Numbered from the stretch's first letter, positions 1 through 11,537 are shown. The stretch is DNA of 64,000 bases from Gonocerus acuteangulatus (GCA_946811695.1 OX328124.1:34246203-34310202); one strand, 5' to 3'. The notes: generated from the letters alone by a model not told the origin. A program made the numbers and translations.

Positions 1-9
1 GTCACTGCA

Positions 10-357
10 ATGGAATTACTACCCCCACCTAGGCCAATCTCGTCCTACACCCCACACTTCCTCTCCTTTCTCCTCCTCTATACCACCGCACTGACCCTAG
101 GGGTCTCTCCCTATAGGCACTCCTTTCTTATACCAGGCAAATGTTTTCACTCCCCATTTCCCGTTCTTCACAGACAGAAATATTCACGAATTAGGAAATA
201 TGAATTCTTCGAAGAGCGTTTCGATATGCTGAGACAGTTTTTATATCCGAAGACAGTGGACCAACAAAAAGTACACATTGGCAAAAAGAGACCAAGAAAT
301 ATCGATCAGAAAAAATACAAACATGAAAGAGATCTATTGAATAGAGATTTGGAGTAA
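10..357 (+). other. Unassigned 115-codon open frame
   Basis: An open frame of 115 codons from an ATG. I do not recognise the product. The N-terminal third is hydrophobic (Leu/Phe/Tyr-rich, residues 15-32) and the C-terminal half is Lys/Arg-rich, with no motif I can name. The base composition is slightly less AT-rich than its surroundings. It may be a decayed transposon fragment, an exon, or chance. Bases 361-677 after it are plain AT-rich sequence. Confidence 0.15.
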
Positions 358-677
358 AATTACGGCCAAGATGACAAACATCTTTTTCACAAATTGTAAA
401 AAAGGACAGCTAATATATGTTAAATTAATTTAGGAAAAGGGTTAAGAATTGAATTTTAATGATAAATTTAAAGAGTCTATCACATTGTTGACACTTCATT
501 TTTCTTCTTCGTTGATAATGGCAAAATAACCGAAACGTTCCATTTGAAGGAGAAAAAAAAAGAATATTGCCTTGAGGTGAAGACCTAATTAAAAATTAAA
601 ATATATTTTAAGAGAGAATCACCTCAGAATTTTCGGTTGTGAAAAAATTGATTAAGGAAAAGAGATCTACTTCAAAA

Positions 678-766
678 GTCCGTTACACAGGAGTTGCGTA
701 ACTAAGCACATTCCTCAGAAGATGGAAAGTGTATTCAGCATTCCTGATCAATTGATTTAAATACTA
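678..766 (+). mobile_element. Helentron-like family B, 5' end fragment
   Basis: The stretch opens with a diverged form of the family B 5' terminus (tccgttacacaggagttgcg) followed by the subterminal block ctaagcacattcctcagaag. The same terminus is seen at 57194 (+) and 24081 (-). Homology fades before 766, where the next TIR element begins, so this is a truncated relic. Confidence 0.6.
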
Positions 767-767
767 A

Positions 768-2014
768 CAAGGGGAGTATACAGCGATGGGGTCACCGATT
801 TGGACCATTTTTTTTTTCTGGTGATTCTACATCGAAAAATAGACATGTGTCCGAGCGTTCCGTCCAATGCACCTTAGGAGCCGAGAAATAAAATAAAATA
901 AGTTGAAAGTGCTTTATTTTTTATATAGAGTTTAGAAAATGATATCGACATGATTCTTTCACCAATTCATTTGTTTTATAGAGTAGATTAAAAGAAAAAT
1001 ATAATCGTTAAAAAATAATTTATATTTCCTCAAATATATTCAAAAATATGCTTTCGTTTTCAGGTAAACTAGTATTATACATTTTTTACAACAAAAATAA
1101 TAGCAGATATAAAATTAGCACCTTAAGAAACCCTAATATATTGAATATCATTGAAAACAAAAAATAATGATTTTTCCTAGTCTGGAAGAGACTAAAAATT
1201 TGTAAACGAAAAGGTAATGTAACGTTTTGAAATTCAATATCTCCTCTTGAGATAATACGATTTTTACATCATTGAAATCTTTCGAAAGAAGAAAGACTCT
1301 TTTTTCTAACCATATAAATGAATATTGTATTATCTCAAAAGGTACTTGCGAAAAATGGTTTTCAAAATAAAAATAGAATGTAAACTTTTTTGCATATAAC
1401 GTCAATTCCAGAACACGTAGAAACACCCCGATTGGACGGAAATGTGTTACATTATAGCCTCTATTGACCCTCCAAGTTTGGTTTGGATCGGGTAAATATT
1501 CTTTGAAATATGGCCGGATTCTTGAATCTTTAACAAAATTTTAAGGGTTTGAATCTTTAGCGAAATTTAAAATACATTTTTTTTATTTTTGTAATATTCC
1601 CACAATTTTAATTTAGGGGTTTTTGAATGTGCTAAAAACGAATCTGACGTCCGTTTTTAAATACAAAATTGTTTTACATACTCGACTCTGTAGAAGTCAT
1701 TATTATGCCCAAATATTCCATAAACCTATATTTAAAAACTTATCGATTATGAAACAATTTTTGATTTAAAAACGGATGTCAGATTCATTTTTAGCACATT
1801 GAAAAACCCCTAAATTAAAATTGTGGGAATATTACAAAAATAAAAAAAAGTGTACAAAAAAAAAATAATAAAAAATAAAGCACTTTCAACCTATTTTATT
1901 TTATTTCTCGGCTCCTAAGGCGCATTGGACGGAACGCTCGGACATTTTTCGATGTAGAATCACCAGAAAAAAATTGGTCCAAATCGGTGATCCCATCGCT
2001 GTATACTCCCCTTG
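768..2014. mobile_element. TIR foldback element, about 1.25 kb
   Basis: The two ends are long inverted repeats: about 768-925 against 1876-2014, beginning caaggggagtatacagcgat on each strand. Both sides carry taa (765-767 and 2015-2017), which fits a TA or TAA target duplication. Inside lies a second, separate palindrome (1590-1663 against 1764-1837), so the whole can fold as a hairpin within a hairpin. There is no transposase frame, so it is non-autonomous. The TA/TAA duplication points to Tc1/mariner or PIF/Harbinger, but the superfamily is not settled. Confidence 0.7.
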
Positions 2015-2734
2015 TAAGTAAGTAGGAATAGTTTTGTAATGATCAGCTGACAGAATTATTTATTAATAAATTTTCATTAAACTTCTTCATAATGATTAAT
2101 AAAAATGTTCACATTTTCAGATGGAACAACCAAAACAACGCAGTATTTGTCTAGCATTATCTTGATAAGACAATAGTTTTTCGAATCCGCGACCATGAGA
2201 TGAATCCATTCTTTCTTCTAGTATGGATAAGTAGGGTGTGTCCAATTCGATTATTTGTTTAAAAACGTTGATTACTATTAGTTTATATACCCAAAAAACA
2301 GTGGATCTGAAATGTATGTTTGAAAAACATCCCCCGAAAGAAAATTAGAATGGATCCTGTAGTGCTTCACACAGCAAGCTACGCTATATAATTCCATCTT
2401 ATGCTAGCGTTTTGCTTACAATAGCATTTCTCCGCCCGTTTCTTTCAATGGCTTCCTAAACAGTTCACCTTTCTTTACATCAACACTCCGTAGTATTCTA
2501 TCATCAAGAAACTGAACTCTTTTATCTATAAAGGATAGTTGGAAAGGGAAAATAAGTTTTCAGAACTTTTATCAATTCTGGCAGATATTTTCTATCCTTT
2601 TTTTTTCGATTTTTGTTTTCAAGATGAAAAACTGCCCCCTCAGTTGAAAAGTACGAAAAAATATCGTAATTTATGTTGAAGAACCAACAATATGTGTTTG
2701 CGTACAGAAATGTTCCTGATTCCGGTCTTCTAAA
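2015..2734. other. No recognisable feature
   Basis: AT-rich unique-looking sequence between the TIR element and the rolling-circle relics. I see no gene, RNA or repeat structure here. Confidence 0.4.
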
Positions 2735-2800
2735 AAATTTTGTCAAGCAGGAGCAGCACATCTAAGCACATTCCTGGGAAGTTGAACGCTCATTCCTGAT
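2735..2800 (+). mobile_element. Helentron-like family B, 5' end fragment
   Basis: The blocks caagcaggagcagcac and atctaagcacattcctggga are a diverged copy of the family B terminus, in the same order and spacing as at 678 and 57194. Only the 5' end is recognisable. Confidence 0.45.
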
Positions 2801-2864
2801 TAATCTTTTAAAATACAAAATAAACTGTTCGGGTTCACAGTTTCAAGCCCGCGTTTTCCGAACT

Positions 2865-3020
2865 GTGAGCTCTAGACGATTTTGACCTAGCCTATGACAC
2901 TCCCCGGTTCAAGACCGACCAGTGTGCTAAGTTTGGTCAAATTGCTCAAACGGAGTGGATTTGTATAAAGAACAGACAGACAGGCAGCTTATTGACGATT
3001 TTGGCCTAGCAATAGAAACT
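2865..3020 (-). mobile_element. Helitron relic (41-kb family)
   Basis: Read on the minus strand this contains the hallmark internal blocks of the Helitrons at 41-42 and 47 kb: the ctgtctgtctgt tract, then a tracking copy of tatacaaatccac, then a block matching gaccaaacttgg. Neither terminus is preserved. It is an old internal fragment. Confidence 0.6.
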
Positions 3021-3329
3021 CTTTGACATAGCCTCTTCGGGGTTTTCAGTACTGTACTACTTAAATAACTCACTAAAATTTCACATTTTTGTGTACTGGT
3101 CATAATGAATAAGAAAACTTTATACATTTACATAACAAAACAGAATACGGGATGCAGCTTTTCGGGATCATACAGCAAAGCTGCTGGTGGTGTCCATGAA
3201 AACCAAGATCCTAAGTTCGGTGGCTTAATTCAATTTGAACATAATACAGAGAGAAACACAACTTCTAATGAAGCGACACATTTTTGTGATTGGTGGAGGA
3301 TTTTTTCTACTCAGTACAAACAACGATAG

Positions 3330-3660
3330 GTGCGGAAAAAATTATTAATTTGGTTCCGGAGTAAACCCCTCCTCCTAAATGGACGGATTTAGTTGTTTCT
3401 TTAAAACACATATTTGTCTTTACATGCTGACGTCGTATGCTGAGTTTCGTTGCAATATAACAAAAATTACGGCCAGTATGGTAAAAGTAGTAAATTGGGT
3501 TTAGTGTACCCCCCCCCCCCCCCCAACCTAATGGACACATCATTCTCTTTATACAGGTACTCACGACGTACGTCGAGTTTCCTTGAAAACGCGGCAAATT
3601 CGGGTTAATAAGTAGTTTGAGTCACGAGTAAACCCCTCCTGCTGATAGGGCGATTTTGCC
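3330..3660 (+). mobile_element. Helentron-like family B, internal relic
   Basis: It matches the inside of the family B elements at 57.6 kb (+) and 23.6 kb (-): the block ccggagtaaaccc, a gtttcgttgcaatataac block and aaattacggccagtatg occur in the same order. A C-run of about 15 sits near 3515. No ends are preserved. The open frames here are by-products of the repeat. Confidence 0.55.
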
Positions 3661-5217
3661 AGTTAACGAAGTAGTCCAATTGATTGCTGTGGAAATTATA
3701 TATGCCAATTTCGTGGCAAAAAAACATAAACTTAGGCGCATATCCTTTTAATAGATATGTGATCTGGACTTTGGAAAGGTATCCAGGTCGGATAAAACCC
3801 GGATTTTTTAAAAAATAAATTCTATAGAAATTTGACCACTCTTTTCAAAGAAACAAAACTCAAACTCTCAAATTTTTGCTGAAAATTGCATTTATAGTTT
3901 ATAGTTTTTTTTGTATACCACTTCTGGTTATTCATTTTTTTCCTTCTTTCACATTCCTTATTTTCTTCGGTCACTTATTTTTCTGACAGAAAAAGGAAGA
4001 GATGGGAGCGTAAGCACGAGAAAAGTTGTTATATCACCACAGGTACCTTTTCGTTGACTAGTTGATATAGACACACACCCTTACACATTGTTCCACACGT
4101 TTTACACTCTCCTTAACTAACATATATTTTAGAAGTACAGGAAGAGTTACCAACAATTATTTTATTTGTAGGCGTGATAAGTTTTCGACAAATCTCGAAG
4201 ATAAGTACGAAAACGTGGTAAGTGGAATCTGACCATTCCAAAGCCTTCAAAGAAGATTCAGGTGTAAATTTCTAAACGACCGCCCCAGTCAGAGACAAAC
4301 TATTTGGTCCTTGAATATTCTCAAGAGTCGGTTACGCTTCATTGAGGCGAATTATCAAGGGATTCTGTTCCAAGATTTCCAAATCCTAGTAGATTTTTAA
4401 CCATTTTATGGAAACACGCAACAAAGACGATGTTGGTGTTGGTTTATTTTACATTCTAAGTATGTATTCGCATAATCCTTAAATAAGCCCGGGAGTGTTT
4501 CCTGAGCAAGTTCCCATCACTAACCTGCTTAATGAAGTCCTTAAAGAGAAAAAGAAATCCCACTGCTGAGGTCCACTGTGGACGTTTTTAATTGCTTTAG
4601 TGTGAAAGAACCTGTGTTGAAGGTCCTTTTCAACTCAAATAGCGGAGTCTCACTACAGCTGCTTTAATCATGTCCAGGAAATTCAAATTGAAAACAAGTC
4701 CTGTATCCTCCGTGTTGCATTCATTCAAACTACTTGATGGATTACCGAAAAAACAAATTTTTAGTATATTGTTGTTATTTGTGTGAACTTAAGAATAAAC
4801 CCGACTCGCATGAACTACGCCATTTCTGTGACTTCCGGTGTAATTTTTGTTCACTGAGCTCCTCACGGGTCTTTGTGCCACGGTTGTATCGAAATTCATG
4901 CCATTATTGTACTATATTTATTAGGTTTTTATGAGGATTTATTTATGGAATTCGAGATGATTTACAAAATATAGAAAAACTCCAGAATGTATGTTTTTAT
5001 AATAAATTTAGTTTTAATATTTGTCATTAACTTTATTTGTTTATTGAGATTTTATGGTATTTTATCGGAGGGAATTTATATTTTCCTGTTGATTCTGCAG
5101 CTCTACTGATATTTCATTGCCTTATTTTCCAACGTTTTCGTAAAATGGAAGTGTAATTTGATGTATATTTTCGTTAAGTTAAAAGTTTCCTCTTCTCTGT
5201 GATAGCTGATTATTGTA

Positions 5218-5222
<5 letters not shown>
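3661..5222. other. No recognisable feature
   Basis: AT-rich sequence without recognisable coding, RNA or repeat structure. The 66-codon frame at 4734-4934 has no recognisable motif and I do not treat it as a gene. Confidence 0.4.
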
Positions 5223-5223
<1 letters not shown>

Positions 5224-5286
<63 letters not shown>

Positions 5287-5487
5287 TCATACAGCATCTT
5301 TCTCCAGCGGTCATACTTATCCTTTCTTCGCAATATTTCGCCGGATCCCTCTCCAGCTTGTTCTGGCTGCCACTCATCCTTGCTGGTTGCTATGGGATTG
5401 ATTCCATACTGCTCGTATGGAGGAGTAAGACCGCTGGAGAAAGATGCCGTATGACCAATACATTTAATTCCCAGCGAAGAAATTTAA

Positions 5488-5559
<72 letters not shown>
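5224..5559. mobile_element. Small TIR element between two (TA)n tracts
   Basis: The core, 5285-5456, has about 30-bp inverted termini (ggtcatacagcatctttctc against its complement ending at 5456, one mismatch in the first 20). It is flanked by (TA)n at 5224-5284 and 5491-5559. The inner 110 bases have no coding frame. An insertion into a TA array, or one that seeded it, would explain the layout. The superfamily is not assigned because the duplication cannot be read inside (TA)n. Confidence 0.6.
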
Positions 5560-5563
<4 letters not shown>

Positions 5564-7573
5564 CTTAGTGTCTTAGGAATTTTGATCAGCATCTCGACCA
5601 AGATTTTTTTTTCATGTCATCATTTCCATAACGTTTAGGATTTCGAGCCTTGCAAAATCACATAAAACAACCCCTTACTTTTTTTACAATATTTACTCTT
5701 TGTCTAAAATTGCTAAATAAAATTTAAATTTGACCTTAAATCAAGAAGTCCTATTTACTATTTTAGAGATTTACTTTGTTCCTGGCATAAAAATCTCCTT
5801 CCTATTTACCATAAAATTATTCTTAAAATGTGTAATAATTAATAACTGTGATAAATATGATTAAAGCATTTTATAAAAATGATTTTAAGGTTATAAAAGG
5901 AAGATGCTAATACGAAGAAGAGCTATAAAAGTAGTAAGTTTTGTAGAACTATGATTTTTCGAACGTCGACATTGCCTATCATCACTAGCGGTTTGTGTCA
6001 TAGTGTCAGGAGAGGAAGGGATTCCTACCTATAGAGAGTGAAGAAGCACGCCAAAGCCGTTGGGCGTTCCAAATCAAGTACCCCACATGACTTTACCGCA
6101 CTCAGGGCATCAATAGAATCCTTTCCAAAGCATTTTACTCGGAAACAAGCATCTGCACTTGAGATAACGGCTTGACCTGTTAAGGCAAGCTCCCTTTTCG
6201 GCGATATGTTCCACACTCTGCAAACACTTCTAAAGGATGACGTAAAGGGCTTGAATCTTGAAATACCAGTAAGTTTATAGTCAATCCGATCATTATATCT
6301 TTGCCATCATTTAACGCAAACTGGCAAAGTTGGAAATACACAAATTAGTGAGATGGTATTATTATGTTCTTGACAAGGTATTAAGGGCCTAAAACGTGGC
6401 CCAATACTAGATCATAACTTCCATAAGCAAACTGTTTTTGGGAGGGGCCTGGAACTTGGCCTCTTTTTTTCAACATAAGTTTTTATGGGAGGATATCAAT
6501 ACTTTTTAGTGAATTTTCGGTTGGCGCCATCAACGTTTGAGATGACGTAGGGACTTGACGCTTGGTAGTGAGTCGAGCTGTTTTTGCATGTAAACGAAAA
6601 GCTCTGGGGAAAGGACCCAACTCAGATGTTCTGTATTCTCGGATTTTTCCCTTTCGTGTTGCCTTCTCCTTACCGTGACAATTCATTAGATATCCCACAT
6701 GATGGGTTTCGAAAGGAAGAACAAGTAGAAAACGGGCTCCCCTCCGCTCCCCTGTGAGCGGAGTCAGATACAATTTTTCAAGAGTTTTCGATTTTTGGCT
6801 TTAAAAACACTCTAATGTCGATCATCCTGCACAGATTTCAAGTCTCTGGCTTTTTGGGTTGTGCTAATAATTTGGATAAATGGGTCGTATTAAGTCCGAT
6901 TTTTTATCGCCTATATCTCAAAAACCCTTCAATGTAGAATTAGGACACTTTCCATTTTTTTACTCACGTATATTAACTAATATAACTACAAATTTCATAA
7001 AACTGAGATATAATATCAAAGAAAATCACAAATTTTTTGAAAATTTTTAAACATACGTTTAAAGAGAAATTTAAATTTTAAAGTTTTAAAAATGACCTTA
7101 AAATTTCAATTTTTGTAAATAATTCATGATATACATCATTTTAATGTAATACGATAACAAATGCTTTTTATCGCACCTTTCTAGCTCATTTTGTTTGGAA
7201 ATTATGGTCAATTTTATGATCACTTGTCTGTCAAAAATTGTGCTTTTATGAAAAACTTAAAGTCTCATAACTCGAAAACACATACATAAATAGTGAAGAT
7301 TATGGCAACATTATTTTACAGTCCATCTAGTAATTGTTGATGTTCATTATGTCCCTGTACTTCAACACCGTGGTGGCTGCACCATCCAGGTAGCCTACTT
7401 GTAGATGGCTTCTATAATTTCAAAGCTCTTGCCTCTTGACTCGTAAAGTCCTCCGAGTGCTCTTTCCTTTTATTGGGAATAAAATACAAGTGGGTCGTGT
7501 AGATTTTATATCACGCTCCTGTTGAGCAATGGGTCTAAATAAAAAATATTCGAGTCAAGATTTTTCTATATAC

Positions 7574-7574
<1 letters not shown>
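5560..7574. other. No recognisable feature
   Basis: About 2 kb of AT-rich sequence. The short frames at 6025-6216 and 6483-6773 (minus) show no recognisable domain. No repeat structure is seen. Confidence 0.4.
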
Positions 7575-7632
<58 letters not shown>

Positions 7633-7967
7633 AGTCCCGTAACAGGCCACGAGGGCCCTGAGGGGCAGATACTATAGAGGTATCTGATTCTTGACCATAC
7701 GGCACGCTAGGGAGATAGTATGGTCAGTACTATGCTCCGGCCGCCTGATTTTCCCCTCGATTGCTACGACTGCTAGAGACATTAGCAACAAGGTACTCAT
7801 TTTTAAATTAATTAAAGGCTGGGTTGGCCTCTGACGGGCAGGGAGGCCAAATTCAACCCATGAACGAAGACACTAGAAGAAAAAATCGTTAGTGAATGCT
7901 CGGGATTTGAACTCAGGTCCTCCAACTTATTAGTCCAGTGCTCTACCACTGAGCTAACCTCGACCCC
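7575..7967 (-). mobile_element. tRNA-derived SINE, family S3, with poly-T end
   Basis: Read on the minus strand the head is tRNA-like: an A box (tagctcagtgg) and a B box (agttcaaatcc) at tRNA spacing within 7900-7967. About 270 bases of tRNA-unrelated body follow, and then an uninterrupted run of 57 T (A on the plus strand, 7575-7631). Most SINEs end in A-rich tails in their own sense, so a long T run is unusual. The pol III promoter boxes look complete. No target duplication could be made out. It is not a tRNA gene, because the acceptor half does not pair. Confidence 0.7.
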
Positions 7968-8215
7968 CTATATAGCAATAACCTGGATAAAAATGTCTCA
8001 GGATCATTTTGAATTCGAATACAAGAGTGTTTTTTTTAAATTTATTTCGCTCAATCAAACAGTAATTTGTTTGCTTCTTTCCCAATCTCTGTCACTTTCC
8101 CTCTCTCTGTCGCGCTCTCTCTCCCTCTCTCTTTTTATCATGCTCTCACGCCTCTTTCTTCCCCCCTTTTGATTTAAATTTGATAAATATCAAAAATGAA
8201 AATATTATCTACATG
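7968..8215. repeat. AT-rich spacer with CT-rich simple tract
   Basis: The spacer between two SINEs holds a pyrimidine-rich simple-sequence tract at 8085-8165 (ctctct with interruptions). Nothing else is recognised. Confidence 0.5.
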
Positions 8216-8412
8216 CGGGGGCCTGGTGGCCTTTAGTGTTAAGGCGTGAGCACCTAACACTCCGCGTGCCAAGGGTCGTGGGTTCGATTCCCACCTAGGT
8301 GACTTTTCTTTGACAAAAAAGAAAAGGCATCAGCCCTATCCTGGCTAGAAAAGGGGTGGTAACCCATAGAGAACCCGTCCTAAAATTAACCCCGAGTTAA
8401 AATTTGAATAAA
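8216..8412 (+). mobile_element. tRNA-derived SINE, family S2
   Basis: The tRNA-like head (8216-8302) starts ggggcctggtggcctttagt and carries a near-perfect B box, gggttcgattcccacc. A conserved non-tRNA body follows (about 8303-8400, including ggcatcagccctatcctggc). The same element lies inverted at 54588-54793, and its head alone lies inverted at 55371-55410. The three copies in one window support a family. The 3' end is an AT-rich tail without a long poly-A. Confidence 0.8.
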
Positions 8413-8665
8413 TAATGTGAAAATATATTTTGATAATAATATCTGATTTTCCGGTTTACAATATATCTTTAATATAATAAAGATGTAACTGTCTTTACAC
8501 GTAAGTTATGTGTGAAAAAATATTTTTCGTCTGTGCGTTTGTGCACGCTGGTCTTAGAAACAGCTTAACCGATTTAGCTGCGGTTTTTACTAAAATATTG
8601 CGGTAAGTTTCACTTAACATTTAGTGTTTGTTTCATGTCTATTGGTTCATTAATAAAAAGGTTAT

Positions 8666-8668
<3 letters not shown>

Positions 8669-8740
<72 letters not shown>
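8669..8740. repeat. (TA)n microsatellite
   Basis: About 36 uninterrupted TA units. The YIYIYI reading frame across it is an artefact of the repeat. Confidence 0.95.
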
Positions 8741-8741
<1 letters not shown>

Positions 8742-8855
8742 TTTCTTCTATATCATCTATCTATCTTTATTAAAATAACTGTTCATCATATAATATCAAC
8801 AAGGTCCAGTTTCCAGTGAGCCTATGTTCGCATAGTCAGCCTTGATATAGTTATT

Positions 8856-8935
8856 TTTTGCCACTTGTTAGCAATCCTAGCAGCCATTATGTTGTTTTTG
8901 CCACTTGTTAGCAATCCTAGCAGCCATTATGCTTT
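8856..8935. repeat. Tandem duplication, 2 x 40 bp
   Basis: A 40-base unit containing ccacttgttagcaatcctag occurs twice head to tail, practically identical. No coding frame is involved. Confidence 0.85.
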
Positions 8936-9204
8936 GATCCCCGATGGCTATCTGTACAATATCGAGTATAGAGAAGCTTTACTGTAGAGTAGATTTTTTT
9001 TTTTAATACCCAAAAGACGGTCTTTATAATCCGAAAAATGCCGCCCAAAGTCACTATTCCACGCGGACCAAGTCGCAGGCACAGCTAAGTAAGTAATTAA
9101 GAACAATTAGCCATTGAATGGAGCATCATAAAATTAGTTAAAATCATGTTGGTAAAAGCGATTAAGAATGATAAGATTACCTAAAGAACTAATTAAAGTT
9201 TGCC

Positions 9205-9370
9205 TTAGAGGATGAATTGCCGACTTCAAACCCCCTTTGAGGTGTAGAAAGGAGCGGATATTGAGAAGTGTAGGTGTCAGTAGGAAACACGGAGTCCCTC
9301 AAGGCTCTCTATTTCCTCTACTTCCCTTTATTATTTCATATAGAGACTTCAAACACTCCCATTAGCAAAT
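9205..9370 (+). pseudogene. LINE reverse-transcriptase relic (GVPQGS motif)
   Basis: One frame reads HGVPQGSLFPLLPFIISYRD, which matches reverse-transcriptase motif B of non-LTR retrotransposons (GVPQGS-x-L-x-PLLF). The frame is broken upstream, and motifs A (catalytic Asp) and C (DD) are missing, so only this remnant survives. It is in the plus orientation. Confidence 0.6.
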
Positions 9371-9512
9371 CCTCTTCTTCTTGGAATGGCTTTTTCTTCT
9401 TTGATCCTTTTATTCGCATTGTTTTTCTTCAAATAAGCTAATTTCCTGGTCCCTGGATTTCGAACTGCGGCCGATTAAACCTCGATAGAATAAGATGGCT
9501 TGAAACGAAATG

Positions 9513-10277
9513 CAGTAAAACCTCGTTAAACTCGTTAACCCAGAACTCTTTAACCCCCGGGTGTCCGGATAAACCGGAGCAGTCTTGAAAGCGAAATTAT
9601 GTTGTTCAGTTTAGTAAATGAAGGCTTGACGATAAATTGCTATTCTCAAGGTACAGTATAGTTTTGCTGTTTCGTTTGCTTGTTGTCGGCGATATAGACG
9701 AAACGTAAAAGCATTCTTGTGACTATGGGGAAAAAGGATGGAGCATTGACAAGAATTGATAAGGGATGGCTGTAAAGTTGTAAAGTTTGGAGTCGGGAAC
9801 TTCGACCGTATCTGATTGTAAATGAATAGAAAACGCATTAAAAGCTTTTGTTTCAAGATGATTTCTAAGGGCAGTTTATGGTGGTTATGACCCACTCAGA
9901 AGCAGTAGCAAACATTGAGAAATTTATGGTGCATTTCGAGAGTCAAGCCAAATGAACTTCTAATGTTGAAGCGGTTGCGAGATCGCGCTGCACGTAAGCT
10001 AACGTAACTAAACTGAGACAGCAGAAGCTTACTGCCTTCTTTACTACAGGCTAGTTTGTAGCTATATTGAGTACGGTGCATATACATGGATTATTACAGT
10101 GCGTATAGTGTGCTTGGTTTTAGGTGAAAGTGTGTCGATAATAATTTATAAACTCCAATAAAAAAAATCAGGTGATTTATACGTTTTTTTTTCTCGTTTT
10201 TTCCGTCATTCTCCGGGTTTTCGTTAGCTCGGATCGGCCCTGGTCCCAGTTGATCCGGGGTAAACGAGGTTTTACTG
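9513..10277. mobile_element. pogo/Tigger-like non-autonomous element
   Basis: The ends are inverted, cagtaaaacctcgtt at 9513 and its complement ending at 10277; cagtaaaacctc is the terminus known from the pogo/Tigger group of Tc1/mariner. On the right the flank is ta. On the left it is tg, probably a decayed TA duplication. The 765-base inside has no transposase frame. A cggata/ccgga-rich subterminal zone recurs at both ends. Confidence 0.65.
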
Positions 10278-10562
10278 TAGGTAGGAATTTTACTAGAATT
10301 TTTAATGAAGATTTTAATGTTCATAAGTTTACTACAACAAGAACAATAAAAAATAAAACGTTTATTATTATCAAATAACATTTGTCGATACATTTTCTTT
10401 GACAAAGAATGGTCTATATTAGGTGTGGTCAAGCTCCTCGATAGTCCGAGCCATTTTTCAAAATTTTAATTTTTCGTGAACCGCAATTAAATGTATTAAA
10501 ACAATTTTTTTTTACGGAAATTATAGTTATTAAAAACATATAAATAAAAGTAAAAAATATGT

Positions 10563-10994
10563 GGGTCTTGTTTAGAACAGGCCCGCCAGTGATTTTATAA
10601 TGATATTTAGTAACTGTTACTATTTAATTTGATACCATCGATACAGAAATAAAAACACATGTTTAAATACTATTTAATTTAGTATTGTTTGTGTATTTGC
10701 GGTTATTAAAGTATTAAACTATGAATATTTTTGATGTTTACGATCTATGCAAAGAAGAGCAACGAGCCAGGATTTTCTTTGTCGAAAGAGGAATTCTACC
10801 CAAGGAAAGATATTGTAAAAAAGGCCACATTATGATATTTTACGAAGAAAGGAAAAAATATAGATGCAACAAAAGAGAATGTCGGTTTGAATGTGGCGTT
10901 TAAATCATATGTTCCTTTAACCCATATTTTTTTATTTATCAATAAGTAACTGTTACTAGATAAATCACTGGCGGGCCTGTTCTAAACAAGACCC
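10563..10994 (+). mobile_element. Merlin element, internally deleted, 432 bp
   Basis: Both ends are a perfect 33-bp inverted repeat starting gggtcttgtttagaacaggc. The flanks are a perfect 8-bp direct duplication, aaatatgt, at 10555-10562 and 10995-11002. An 8- to 9-bp duplication is characteristic of Merlin. A second, imperfect block (tagtaactgttact) repeats just inside the TIRs. The only coding left is the transposase N-terminus (next entry). It is therefore a non-autonomous deletion derivative. The perfect TIRs and duplication indicate a young insertion. The same TIR in diverged form ends the larger Merlin relic at 17703. Confidence 0.92.
10721..10903 (+). pseudogene. Merlin transposase N-terminal zinc-ribbon remnant
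   Basis: A 60-residue frame ends in a stop inside the Merlin element. Residues 31-57 show a Cys-x2-Gly-His ... Cys-x4-Cys arrangement (YCKKGHIM ... YRCNKRECRFE). The same layout sits at the N-terminus of the larger Merlin relic on the minus strand (KCRRGHFM ... FRCHLRSCRQE, near 20400-20480). This is the DNA-binding zinc ribbon that precedes the DDE domain in Merlin and in bacterial IS1595/IS1016 relatives. The catalytic core is absent. Such a fragment could bind ends without cutting, but whether it is expressed is unknown. Confidence 0.75.
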
Positions 10995-11002
10995 AAATAT
11001 GT

Positions 11003-11537
11003 TTATTGAATTTAAATATTAAAAATTAAACACATTTATTTTACTTCTCTTGATAATTCTTTAGCAAGAGTGATAAAAATTGTTTCCTTCAAAGCAAAAT
11101 GTCATCTGTCCGTTGTAATAAGAGGTTACAAATTCAAAATCGGTCTCGAGTCGACGATTACGGACGATCACGCCCGTTTATGTTCGTTTGCGCAGATTCG
11201 ATCAAATTTAACATGGACGGAAACGAAATTAGTGACAACTTTGCACTTAATCTTTCACATTCGTTGTTAGTAATTTTTTTTTTATTATCTTTATTTGATA
11301 ATTATACAATACACAAAATATTTTTTATAATTATTATGTTCATGACTAAATGACAAGAAGGACCGATAGGAAAAAAGCCCATTGGCCAAAACCTATTAGC
11401 TTGAATTTTTATCTTAGGTTACACTTAGTAATTTAAAATAAATTTTAAAAGAGCCGCAATATCATTTCCACATTTGCTTTCTTATCTTGTGAGATAAAGG
11501 TTCGTAAAACTTTTGAATATGAAGGCTCTTCCGTCGA
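11003..11537. other. No recognisable feature
   Basis: AT-rich flank of the Merlin insertion. Two overlapping frames of 66 and 84 codons (11070-11353) show no recognisable motif. Confidence 0.35.

Noticed and set aside
5103..5576. YIYIYI-type proteins here and at 8.6, 12.1, 23.2, 30.7, 33.2, 33.5, 45.6, 47.5 and 56.5 kb
   Set aside because: They are translations of (TA)n tracts.
7900..7967. Functional tRNA genes (also at 8216, 26191, 54966)
   Set aside because: Promoter boxes are present but acceptor arms do not pair and conserved SINE bodies follow; each has other copies or a homopolymer tail.
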